NCBI GenBank assembly: GCA_047619485.1
Contig: JBLHKE010000285.1
Coordinates: forward strand, 1-9,311
Source of the DNA: JBLHKE01 sp047619485
GTDB taxonomy: Bacteria; Verrucomicrobiota; Verrucomicrobiia; Verrucomicrobiales; DEV007
Direction of reading: 5' to 3'
Length of the DNA stretch: 9,311 bases
Position 1 is the stretch's first letter, and every line of letters begins with the position of its first letter. The translations under genes and the position numbers were made by a program. Below, piece by piece: positions 1 to 6,242 of the stretch. Below the pieces are notes generated by a model. That model had not been told where the DNA came from and made no database searches. It worked only from the letters and a program-made list of their open reading frames with translations.

Positions 1-1191
1 GCGGTCGCCCTCGCGCTTTTCTTTGTCGCGCGTCTCGTCACTCTGGCTGCGTTCCTGCTTGCCTTCGTTCTTCTCGTCGTCGGCAGCGGCACGCACGGCG
101 GTGGTGAAGGTCGCCATGCCGAGACCGGCTGACAGGATCAGGCAGCAGGCGGTCAAAAGCCGGCTGCTGGTTTGTTTTGGTTTTGCTATCATGGTAATGC
201 GTCTCCGGATTTCGGGTTTCGTGTTGAAAATCGGCGCTGCGCCCGGAGAGAGCCGCGCCGGTTGGAAAGTCTCTAAAATTTTGATCAAGGTCTCGCCGTA
301 GAGGAGCCGTGCTTCGGCGCTCGCGCCGCGCGTGGCATCCTCGTCGCGCAGCACCTCACGATCGGCCAACAAGCGGCGCAGCCCGATCCGTGCGAACGGA
401 TTGAACCAGTGCAGCGCCGCCGCCAGAACCACCAGCCAATTGACGAACAGGTCGCCCTTGCGCAGGTGCGCGAGTTCGTGGGCGAAGATGTGCCCGATCT
501 CGTCTGCGGAGAGGAGGTCGCTGAGCCCCTCCGGCACGATCAGGCGCGGGCGCAGGCTGCCGACCAACGCCACCGTGTGCAGCCCGGGGACCTCGAGCAG
601 GCGGACTCGCGCAGGTGTCCCCCAGCCCTTCAGACTGCGCAAAAAAATCGCCTCCGTCGCCGGGCTCGCGGGACACGCGGCACGCGCCAGCCAGCGCCGC
701 AAGCGCCAGTGGCTGAGCAGCGCCGATGAGAGAAAGGCGGCCACGCCCGCCAGCCAGATCGCCGGCAGGAGCGCGCGCACTGCAGACCCGCGGTCGCCGG
801 CCGGGACGGCACCGTTTGGTGCATCTGTTAGTGATAAAGTGTCTGTTAGTGGCAACTCGAGCGCGGGCGATCCCCCACCTGCAGCGCCACCGCCCGCCTG
901 CCATGCGAGCGTGGATCCCAGCGCTTCGGCGCGCTCAACAGGCACGCCCGCCTGCGCCGCCCGGCTCTCGGCGGCGCTCGCCGGAAGCAGATTGGAGATG
1001 CTCAGATGACTGCCCGGCGCCACCGGCAAACACAGCCGCGCCAACACCAATAACCCCATCCCGTAACGCCACCTCGCCGATAGCCGCTCGCCCATCACCC
1101 ACTGCACCAGCAGCACGAGGATCGCCAAGACGCCCGCGTAGAGCGAGGCCTCCAGCGCCCAACTAGCTCCACCCCGGATCAATCCGTTCAT
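1..1191 (-). CDS. M56 family (BlaR1/MecR1-type) membrane metallopeptidase, C-terminus cut by window edge
   Basis: The visible part is 397 residues from ATG 1191, and the frame is still open at base 1. Hydrophobic segments lie at about residues 12-32, 42-58, 140-160, 250-262 and 344-364. The zinc protease signature HELAH is at residues 238-242 (bases 466-480). The family's WFNPF follows at 262-266 and REVLRDED, with the probable third zinc ligand E279, at 278-285. RRRITMI at 329-335 matches the Arg-rich segment before the last membrane helix in M56 proteins. A charged linker begins at about residue 370, so any periplasmic sensor domain lies beyond the window. In BlaR1/MecR1 systems the protease is triggered by a ligand and relieves repression by the BlaI-type partner. 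The start is set by an ATGA overlap with the upstream repressor stop, implying translational coupling. The ligand cannot be inferred: these pairs are common in this group and are not necessarily beta-lactam sensors. Confidence 0.93.
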   Translation of the reverse strand, partial: MNGLIRGGASWALEASLYAGVLAILVLLVQWVMGERLSARWRYGMGLLVLARLCLPVAPGSHLSISNLLPASAAESRAAQAGVPVERAEALGSTLAWQAGGGAAGGGSPALELPLTDTLSLTDAPNGAVPAGDRGSAVRALLPAIWLAGVAAFLSSALLSHWRLRRWLARAACPASPATEAIFLRSLKGWGTPARVRLLEVPGLHTVALVGSLRPRLIVPEGLSDLLSADEIGHIFAHELAHLRKGDLFVNWLVVLAAALHWFNPFARIGLRRLLADREVLRDEDATRGASAEARLLYGETLIKILETFQPARLSPGAAPIFNTKPEIRRRITMIAKPKQTSSRLLTACCLILSAGLGMATFTTAVRAAADDEKNEGKQERSQSDETRDKEKREGDR

Positions 1192-1580
1192 CGGCGCGCC
1201 TCCTCCAAAATCCGCTTGAGTTCGGCGATCTCATCCGCCGTCACCTCCTCGCGCTCAACAAACGCTGCCACCAATGGTGCCACTTTCCCATTGAACACCT
1301 TGTTCAAAAACGTCCGGCTCTCGGCCAGGCGCGACTCCTCCGACGTGAACATCTGCCGGTAGACATACTCCCGCCCGCGCTTGCGCGTCACCAACGCCCC
1401 CTTGCCCGCCAGCCGACGCAACAAGGTGTGCACCGTCTTCGGCTTCCATCGCGCCTCCCCCTCCAACGCCGCCACCACCTCGTTCGCCGTCGCCTCTCCC
1501 GATTCCCTCCCCCAAAACACCTCCATCACACGCCACTCCGCATCCGAAATGTGCGGCAGTTCGATGTTTTTCTTACACAT
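1188..1580 (-). CDS. BlaI/MecI/CopY-family transcriptional repressor
   Basis: This is a 130-residue winged-helix repressor of the penicillinase-repressor family, at the usual length for it. The N-terminus carries the family signature ISDAEWRVMEVFW (residues 11-23). Next comes the recognition-helix region WKPKTVHTLLRRLAGKG (about 45-61) and the wing KRGREYVYRQ (about 67-76). The C-terminal half is helical and acidic, as expected for the dimerisation region. It lies directly upstream of the M56 protease and overlaps it by 4 nt. Two family-type operators lie at its start, so it probably represses its own operon. ATG 1580 is the only start that keeps the complete DNA-binding domain. No Shine-Dalgarno precedes it, and the predicted transcription start is within a few bases of this ATG, which suggests a leaderless message. 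Family assignment is firm. Inducer and other targets are unknown. Confidence 0.95.
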   Translation of the reverse strand: MCKKNIELPHISDAEWRVMEVFWGRESGEATANEVVAALEGEARWKPKTVHTLLRRLAGKGALVTRKRGREYVYRQMFTSEESRLAESRTFLNKVFNGKVAPLVAAFVEREEVTADEIAELKRILEEARR

Positions 1581-1585
1581 GTAAG
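1572..1585. promoter_or_regulatory. BlaI-type operator dyad O2 (over the start codon)
   Basis: CTTACA-CA-TGTAAG is a 6+6 bp dyad with the same TACA-nn-TGTA core. It lies across the predicted transcription start and contains the repressor's own ATG (1580-1578). Its centre is 22 bp from that of O1, about two helical turns, so both dimers would bind the same face of the DNA. Confidence 0.72.
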
Positions 1586-1589
1586 ATCT

Positions 1590-1618
1590 ATATCCTACAG
1601 ATGTAGTAGTTACAACAA
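1590..1618 (-). promoter_or_regulatory. Predicted promoter of the BlaI-M56 operon
   Basis: On the minus strand a -35-like TTGTTG (bases 1618-1613) and a -10-like GGATAT (1595-1590) are separated by exactly 17 nt. Transcription would start about 6-8 nt further on, within about 5 nt of the ATG at 1580, so the mRNA would have almost no 5' leader. The boxes are imperfect matches to the sigma-70 consensus. The call rests mainly on spacing and on the two operators that overlap this stretch. Confidence 0.5.
1595..1606. promoter_or_regulatory. BlaI-type operator dyad O1 (promoter spacer)
   Basis: CTACA-GA-TGTAG is a 5+5 bp dyad around 2 nt and matches the TACA-nn-TGTA core known for BlaI/MecI operators. 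It fills most of the spacer between the predicted -35 and -10 boxes, so bound repressor would block RNA polymerase. Confidence 0.7.
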
Positions 1619-1763
1619 GAATCTGCTAGGGAATTGCTTTTCAGCCCCACCGCTCCCTGGGCACCTGTGAGGCGGGGTTAGAGGCGGCGCACTCCACTCG
1701 TATGGCGATGGTAAGCGCGGTTGCAGTTGTAAGTCAGCGGGTATTGGTTCAGGTATGCGAACC

Positions 1764-3065
1764 TCACTGCATTTCGATCTTCATCTCGAGGATATTCGAG
1801 CCGCGTTTCACCTTGATCGGCACGACGTCGCCACGCTTGCGCTTCTGCATCGCGTAGGTGAACAGCTGCGACTCGGTCCAATCGTCGCTGTGCCCGTCGA
1901 ATTCGATCAGCAGGTCGCCATTCACGACTCCCGCACGCTTTGCCACCGCGTGCTCGCCGTACTGACCGACGTGCTTGGTACGCAGTGATAGTTTTCCCGG
2001 ATTGGCACCCGCCTCTCGCACAAGCAGCATGCCGCCAGCCGCCATGCGACGCAATTCCCAGCTGGAGGTTCGCCACGAGATGTCTGATTCACGCCGCCAA
2101 CCTTTGTGCAGCTCGAGTTTCAACCCGATGATCTGGCTGCCACGATTCACCCCGACCTTGATCGATGCCGCATCGCCGGCCTCGTGTAGCACCCATTGCA
2201 CGTCAGCCACCGAAACGATCGGCTGCCCGTCGAGCAGACTGATCTGATCGCCCGCACGCAACCCGGCCTGCGCTGCCGCGGAGCCCGCCGCGACCCTCGC
2301 GACGGTCGCGCGCTGATCCTTGCGAAATTCGATCCCGACGATGCTCGGGTTCGGCCAGGGGAAAAGCACCTTGTCCGGGATCGGTTTGCCCACGTTGCGG
2401 AATTCGAGCCGCTGCGCATCGGCGATCTGGTGGCAGTGGATGCAGCTCTGCGCCAGCTTCCCCTGGTAGTCGAGCTTCGGCTTGAATTTGGTCAAACTGG
2501 GGAAGTCCTGCGGCGTCGCCTTGTCCGGTTGGGCACCGCGTTTGGCTGCCAAACCCTCGGCGTATTTCTGCCGGTTCGCGTCGGTGTTCAGCGCGAGCGC
2601 CGCCTGCATCGCCCCGCGCAAACCTTCCAGCGAGATGTCCTTGTCGGCCTCCTTCGGTTTTGCCGAGCGTGTCCCGTATCGCCCGAGGATCGTTTTGTCA
2701 GCCGTCAGGAAAAACGCTGCGAACGACATGTCGTAGTCGAACTGGAACAGACCGAGGTCGAGCGAGTTCGCCTGCACCAGGCGCACGCAGACAAATTTCT
2801 CCATCAAATCTTTAATCTTCTCGCCGCGGACAACCTGCCCGTCGAAATCTGCACAAGCATGTCAGGGGATACAGCGCAAAACCACGAACAGCGGTTTGTT
2901 AGCCCGCTGCGCCTCAGCGAGTCCAGCATCGAGGTCGTTGTAGGTCCAGATCGGATCATCCTTCAGATCGGAAAGATCCTTGCGAACCATCTCGTCGCGG
3001 GTCTGGGCGGCGGTGGAGCTCAGCGAGATAGCTAGTGTGAGCAGGGTCGAGGCGAACATTCTCAT
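1764..3065 (-). CDS. Exported thioredoxin-like / CxxCH / PDZ protein with in-frame TGA; candidate selenoprotein (Sec68)
   Basis: Read through TGA 2864-2862 as residue 68, this is one 433-residue protein. A signal peptide spans about residues 1-20 (ending STAA). A thioredoxin-like domain covers about 37-135: strand KPLFVVLR (57-64), then C65-I-P-U68-H-A-C71. Against the usual thioredoxin_7 pattern, U68 aligns without gaps to the first Cys of CxxC and C71 to the second. A CIHCH heme-c-type motif lies at 208-212. Two PDZ-type regions follow: about 241-321 (AGLRAGDQISLLDGQPI) and about 351-433 (RAGVVNGDLLIEFDG). Domain sequence on both sides of the TGA is intact and in the same frame, so there is no frameshift. 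ATG 3065 is supported by a Shine-Dalgarno and the signal peptide. Without recoding, translation would stop at 67 residues and destroy the active site. Alternatives are a recent nonsense mutation (Cys codon to TGA) or a sequencing error. It is divergent from the DUF1592-type operon. Confidence 0.82.
2819..2847 (-). promoter_or_regulatory. SECIS-like hairpin just downstream of the in-frame TGA
   Basis: I folded this by eye on the minus-strand RNA, numbering from the base after UGA. The lower stem pairs nt 15-19 (UUUCG) with 39-43 (CGAGA), including one G-U. There is an asymmetric internal loop (A20 against nt 36-38). The upper stem pairs nt 21-25 (CGGGC) with 31-35 (GUCCG), including one G-U. 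The apical loop is AGGUU (nt 26-30, bases 2836-2832). Bacterial SECIS elements lie within coding sequence right after the UGA, with an apical loop holding an early G; the E. coli fdhF loop is AGGUCU. The 25-nt UGA-to-loop distance is in the usual bacterial range. Energy was not computed. Confidence 0.5.
2862..2864 (-). other. In-frame TGA at the thioredoxin catalytic Cys position (candidate Sec codon)
   Basis: The codon between CCC (Pro67) and CAT (His69) is TGA. The frame upstream (start 3065) and downstream (through 1764) is identical: 57 nt separate this codon from the TTG at 2807 where the open frame resumes. It is the only stop inside the 434-codon reading frame. TGA differs from Cys codons TGC and TGT at one base. 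Confidence 0.6.
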
Positions 3066-3076
3066 TGGAGTACCAT

Positions 3077-3084
3077 CCTCCCTT
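3077..3084 (-). promoter_or_regulatory. Ribosome binding site of the thioredoxin/PDZ gene
   Basis: AAGGGAGG on the minus strand ends 11 nt before ATG 3065. This strong Shine-Dalgarno favours that ATG over the in-frame ATG two codons later, and shows that the 5' part of the TGA-interrupted gene keeps a working-looking initiation site. Confidence 0.65.
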
Positions 3085-3121
3085 CGCGCATCGCCGACAA
3101 GCCTAAACTCACCGCCGGGTG

Positions 3122-3265
3122 GGGAGACAGATCCTCTACCTATCGAGCATGATGACGGGCAACCACAACAACGATCAGTTGCCAGCCGTGATGCTAGGCA
3201 GCGCCGGCGGCCAAATCAAGACCGGCCGCATCCTTCCGACCAAAGGCTGGCGGAGGTCTAACTGA
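3122..3265 (+). pseudogene. C-terminal remnant of a second DUF1552 gene
   Basis: The frame ending at TGA 3263-3265 reads ILYLSSMMTGNHNNDQ followed by LPAVMLGSAGGQIKTGRIL. The second part lines up residue for residue with VPVLLTGGLGGKLETGRVL near the C-terminus of the intact DUF1552 protein at 6226-7542. The motif [LV]PxxLxGxxGGxxxTGR is typical of DUF1552 proteins. Similarity begins at about 3131, downstream of an in-frame TAA at 3104. It is lost after about 3235, where the frame ends in the unrelated PTKGWRRSN instead of the family's C-terminal tail. There is no room for the other roughly 350 residues, so this is a decayed fragment. It lies just upstream of the intact operon, on the same strand, within the divergent promoter region. 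It differs clearly from the intact copy, so it is not a fresh tandem duplication. Confidence 0.72.
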
Positions 3266-3341
3266 GCGCAGACAGCCATTCCGGTGACGTTCGTGTTTGA
3301 TTCGAATCCCTCCTGGCGTCAGAGTCGGGAATCGCCGAGTC

Positions 3342-6242
3342 ATGAAAGCAACCGCCTTAATCTTCCTGCTCTCTGCCGCTCTCTCTATCGCCGCCCACAG
3401 CGATGAGGCAGCGGCGCGCGGCGAATTGAACCGCGAGTTCGAAGAGACGATCAAACCGTTCGTCAGCAACTACTGCAGCGGCTGCCACGGGGGGGAAAAG
3501 CTGAAAGCAAAGTTCGATCTGAGCGTTTACCCAACCTTGGACTCGGTGGCGAGCGACTTCGGCCACTGGGACCTGGTGCTGGAGCGGCTCAACGCGAAAG
3601 AGATGCCGCCTGAGGATGCCGAGAAACAGGTGGGTGATGAGCTTCGCGAGAAAGTGATCAGCTGGGTCAAACGCCTGCGCCGCCACGAGGCGGACAGCAA
3701 CGCTGGCGACCCCGGCCCGGTTTTGGCGCGGCGCTTGAGCAACGCCGAGTTCGACTACTCGATCCACGATCTCACCGGCGTAGACATCCGGCCGACCCGG
3801 GAATTCCCCATCGATCCCGCCAACGAGGCAGGCTTCGACAACACTGGCGAATCACTGGCGATCTCGCCCGCACTGCTGAACAAGTACCTCGCCGCCGCAC
3901 GCCATGTCGCGGATCACCTGCTGTTCCTCCCCGAGGGTCTCCGCTTCGCCCCGCATCCGGTCGTCGCCTATTCAGACCGCGACAAATACTGCGTCCACCG
4001 AATCGCCGATTTCTACAAAGCGCAGCCGACCGACTACGCCGACTACTTTCGAGCCGCCTGGCGCTTCCGTCATCGGGCGGCATCGGGGGAACCGGAGAGA
4101 ACGCTCGACGAGATAGCCGCCGCAGAAAGCATCAGCGCGAAGTATTTGAAAACGGTCTGGACGATCCTAACCGATGCCAAAAACGATAGCGGACCGATCG
4201 CGGAGTTGAGGGGACGGTGGAATGCCCTCCCCGGCCCGGGATCCGATGTTGGGGCTCTCCGCACCGCCTGCGACAACCTGAGCGCCTTGGTCATCGAAAG
4301 GCGCAAGGAACTCGCGCTGGAGCCGGCGATCAATTTCAAGATCAGAGGTCTCCATTCGAGCAATCAGGCCATCGTTCTCTGGAAGGATCGCGAACTGGCT
4401 GCCCTGCGCAGGCGCGGGAAGCTACCCGAGTCGGACGGCAGCGCGGCAAGCGGGGAACTGCGCGCTGCGATCGTGCGGTTCTGCGACATCTTTCCAGACG
4501 CCTTCGTCGTTTCCGAACGCGGGCGGATGTTCCTGCCCCCAGAAAAGCGCAACAAAGGACGGCTGCTCAGCGCCGGCTTCCACATGATGCTCGGCTACTT
4601 CCGTGATGACGCGCCACTCTATGACTTGCTACTGGATGAGGCAGAGCAGGAAGAACTCGACGCGCTCTGGGACGATCTGGAGTTCATCCCGCAGACGCCG
4701 GTACGGCAGTTCGCCGACTTCATCTATCTCGAACGCGGCGAATCGCCAGCGTTTCTGCAGTCGGAGGAATTCGCTTTTGCCCGCCAGGACGCCGACGTCA
4801 CCTCGGAAGAAAAAATGCACAAGTTGGCCAAACTCTATCTGGCCAAAGTCCGGGAAGCGCGCATCGATGAAAAGGTCATCCCAATCATAGACGGCTATTT
4901 TCAAGACATGGCGTCGCGCGTCCGCCGGCTGGAGAAAATCGAGCGCGAAGCCCGACCACGCCACCTGCAAGCACTGGTGGAACTCGCCAGCCGGGCCTGG
5001 CAGCGGCCGCTGTCGGACGATGAAAGCGAAGATCTAAGATCGTTCTATAACTCGTTGATCGAAGATGAAGGCTTGGGTCACGAAGAGGCAGTGAGAGATG
5101 TCCTCGCCAGTGTGCTGGTTTCGCCGAGGTTCTTCTACCGCACGACAGTCGCCGACGCAGGCACCGAGCCGACACCACTAACAGATCAAGAACTCGCCAG
5201 TCGGCTTAGCTATTTCCTCTGGTCGGGCCTCCCCGACGCCGAGCTCCTCGACCGCGCTCAGGCTGGCGCCCTCGATGAACCGGAAATCCTGCTGGAGCAG
5301 ACCCGGCGTATGTTGGCAGATCCGCGCATGCGCCGCTTTGCGGTCGAGTTCGGCGGAAACTGGCTCGACTTTCGGCGCTTCGAATCTCACAAGGGCGTGA
5401 ACCGCGACCGCTTCCCCGCATTCGACCACCACTTGCGCCAGGCCATGTTCGAAGAACCGGTGCGCTTCATCGCCGACATCGCACAGAACAATGGTTCAGT
5501 GTTAGACTTTCTCGATGGCACTCACACGTTCGTTAACCCTGTGCTGGCAAAGCACTACGGCTTGCCGGAGCCAGTTCATGGTTGGCAGCGGGTGGAGAAC
5601 GCAGACGAGGCCGGGCGCGGCGGGCTGTTGCCGATGTCGGTCTTCCTTACCACGAATTCTCCCGGCCTGCGCACGAGCCCAGTGAAACGCGGGCACTGGG
5701 TCGTTCGGCGACTGCTCGGCGAACGCATTCCGCCCCCGCCACCACAGGTTCCAGAGTTGCCCGAAGACGAATCGAAGTTGGGCGAACTCAGTCTGCGCGA
5801 AACGCTGGCCAGACACAGGGACGATCAAAGCTGTGCGAGCTGCCACCAACGTTTCGATGGGATTGGGCTCGTCTTCGAGGGCTACGGGCCAGTCGGCGAG
5901 CGGCGGGAGATGGACCTCGGCGGACGTCGGATCGATGCGACAGCAGTATTCCCCGACGGCAGTCAGGGCGAAGGGCTCGACGGCTTGCGAAGCTATCTCC
6001 GCGAACATCGACGAGCCGAATTTGCCGACAACTTCTGCCGCAAACTGCTGAGCTATGCCCTTGGCCGATCTCTGTTGTTGTCAGACGACTCCACCGTAGA
6101 GAAGATGAAGCAACAGCTCGCGAATTCGGACTACCGTTTCCAACCCCTGGTAGAAACGATCGTTACCAGCCCGCAGTTTTTGCGCAAGCGGGGACGCGAT
6201 CATCGAGCAACCCGAGAACAAAGCGATGAACCATCGAAGTAG
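3342..6242 (+). CDS. DUF1587/1595/1592/1588/1585 planctomycete-type cytochrome-like protein with two CxxCH motifs
   Basis: The protein has 966 residues. ATG 3342 is preferred over the TTG at 3297 because it starts directly with a signal peptide (MKATALIFLLSAALSIAAHS). A cytochrome-like N-terminal part carries CSGCH (45-49) and the family's EMPP (87-90). DUF1587 follows (about 131-193; RRLSNAEFDYSIHDLTGVDI), then a long middle region (about 200-535, including DRDKYC and FVVSERGR) seen in the long form of this family. DUF1595 is at about 540-603, DUF1592 at about 610-735 (LASRLSYFLWSGLPDAELL), DUF1588 at about 759-870 with a second CASCH (831-835), and DUF1585 at about 889-952. Its end overlaps the DUF1552 gene by 17 nt, the usual pairing in Planctomycetota and Verrucomicrobiota. 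The biochemical function is not established. The CxxCH motifs suggest covalent heme and an extracytoplasmic redox role, but heme binding is an inference. No strong Shine-Dalgarno is visible. Confidence 0.95.
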   Translation: MKATALIFLLSAALSIAAHSDEAAARGELNREFEETIKPFVSNYCSGCHGGEKLKAKFDLSVYPTLDSVASDFGHWDLVLERLNAKEMPPEDAEKQVGDELREKVISWVKRLRRHEADSNAGDPGPVLARRLSNAEFDYSIHDLTGVDIRPTREFPIDPANEAGFDNTGESLAISPALLNKYLAAARHVADHLLFLPEGLRFAPHPVVAYSDRDKYCVHRIADFYKAQPTDYADYFRAAWRFRHRAASGEPERTLDEIAAAESISAKYLKTVWTILTDAKNDSGPIAELRGRWNALPGPGSDVGALRTACDNLSALVIERRKELALEPAINFKIRGLHSSNQAIVLWKDRELAALRRRGKLPESDGSAASGELRAAIVRFCDIFPDAFVVSERGRMFLPPEKRNKGRLLSAGFHMMLGYFRDDAPLYDLLLDEAEQEELDALWDDLEFIPQTPVRQFADFIYLERGESPAFLQSEEFAFARQDADVTSEEKMHKLAKLYLAKVREARIDEKVIPIIDGYFQDMASRVRRLEKIEREARPRHLQALVELASRAWQRPLSDDESEDLRSFYNSLIEDEGLGHEEAVRDVLASVLVSPRFFYRTTVADAGTEPTPLTDQELASRLSYFLWSGLPDAELLDRAQAGALDEPEILLEQTRRMLADPRMRRFAVEFGGNWLDFRRFESHKGVNRDRFPAFDHHLRQAMFEEPVRFIADIAQNNGSVLDFLDGTHTFVNPVLAKHYGLPEPVHGWQRVENADEAGRGGLLPMSVFLTTNSPGLRTSPVKRGHWVVRRLLGERIPPPPPQVPELPEDESKLGELSLRETLARHRDDQSCASCHQRFDGIGLVFEGYGPVGERREMDLGGRRIDATAVFPDGSQGEGLDGLRSYLREHRRAEFADNFCRKLLSYALGRSLLLSDDSTVEKMKQQLANSDYRFQPLVETIVTSPQFLRKRGRDHRATREQSDEPSK

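Noticed and set aside
332..1009. Long plus-strand open frame opposite the M56 protease
   Set aside because: The minus-strand frame carries clear M56 motifs. The plus-strand translation is Arg/Ser/Pro-rich and matches nothing, a typical shadow in GC-rich DNA.
1721..1732. Third BlaI-type operator (TTGCAGTTGTAA)
   Set aside because: One half-site has TGCA instead of TGTA, and it lies more than 100 bp upstream of the promoter. It is too weak to call.
1746..1763. Hairpin GGTTC/GAACC directly after the PDZ gene stop, and a longer CCCCGCC/GGTGGGG pairing nearer 1646-1680, as terminators
   Set aside because: Neither is followed by a T-run in the direction of transcription.
2807..2862. A frameshift, or two separate genes, splitting the thioredoxin/PDZ protein
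   Set aside because: The two open stretches are in exactly the same frame (57 nt apart, a multiple of three) and only the TGA separates them. A separate gene from TTG 2807 or ATG 2804 would begin in the middle of a thioredoxin fold. A GAGAAG about 12 nt before ATG 2804 could allow reinitiation, but this is weaker than read-through.
2196..3035. 279-codon plus-strand open frame opposite the thioredoxin/PDZ gene
   Set aside because: It has no signal peptide and no recognisable domain, and the opposite strand has conserved thioredoxin, CxxCH and PDZ motifs. It stays open across the TGA, so it was considered as a rival gene, but its protein looks like antisense noise.
3297..3341. TTG 3297 as start of the DUF1592-type protein
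   Set aside because: It would add 15 charged or polar residues before a complete signal peptide that begins at ATG 3342.
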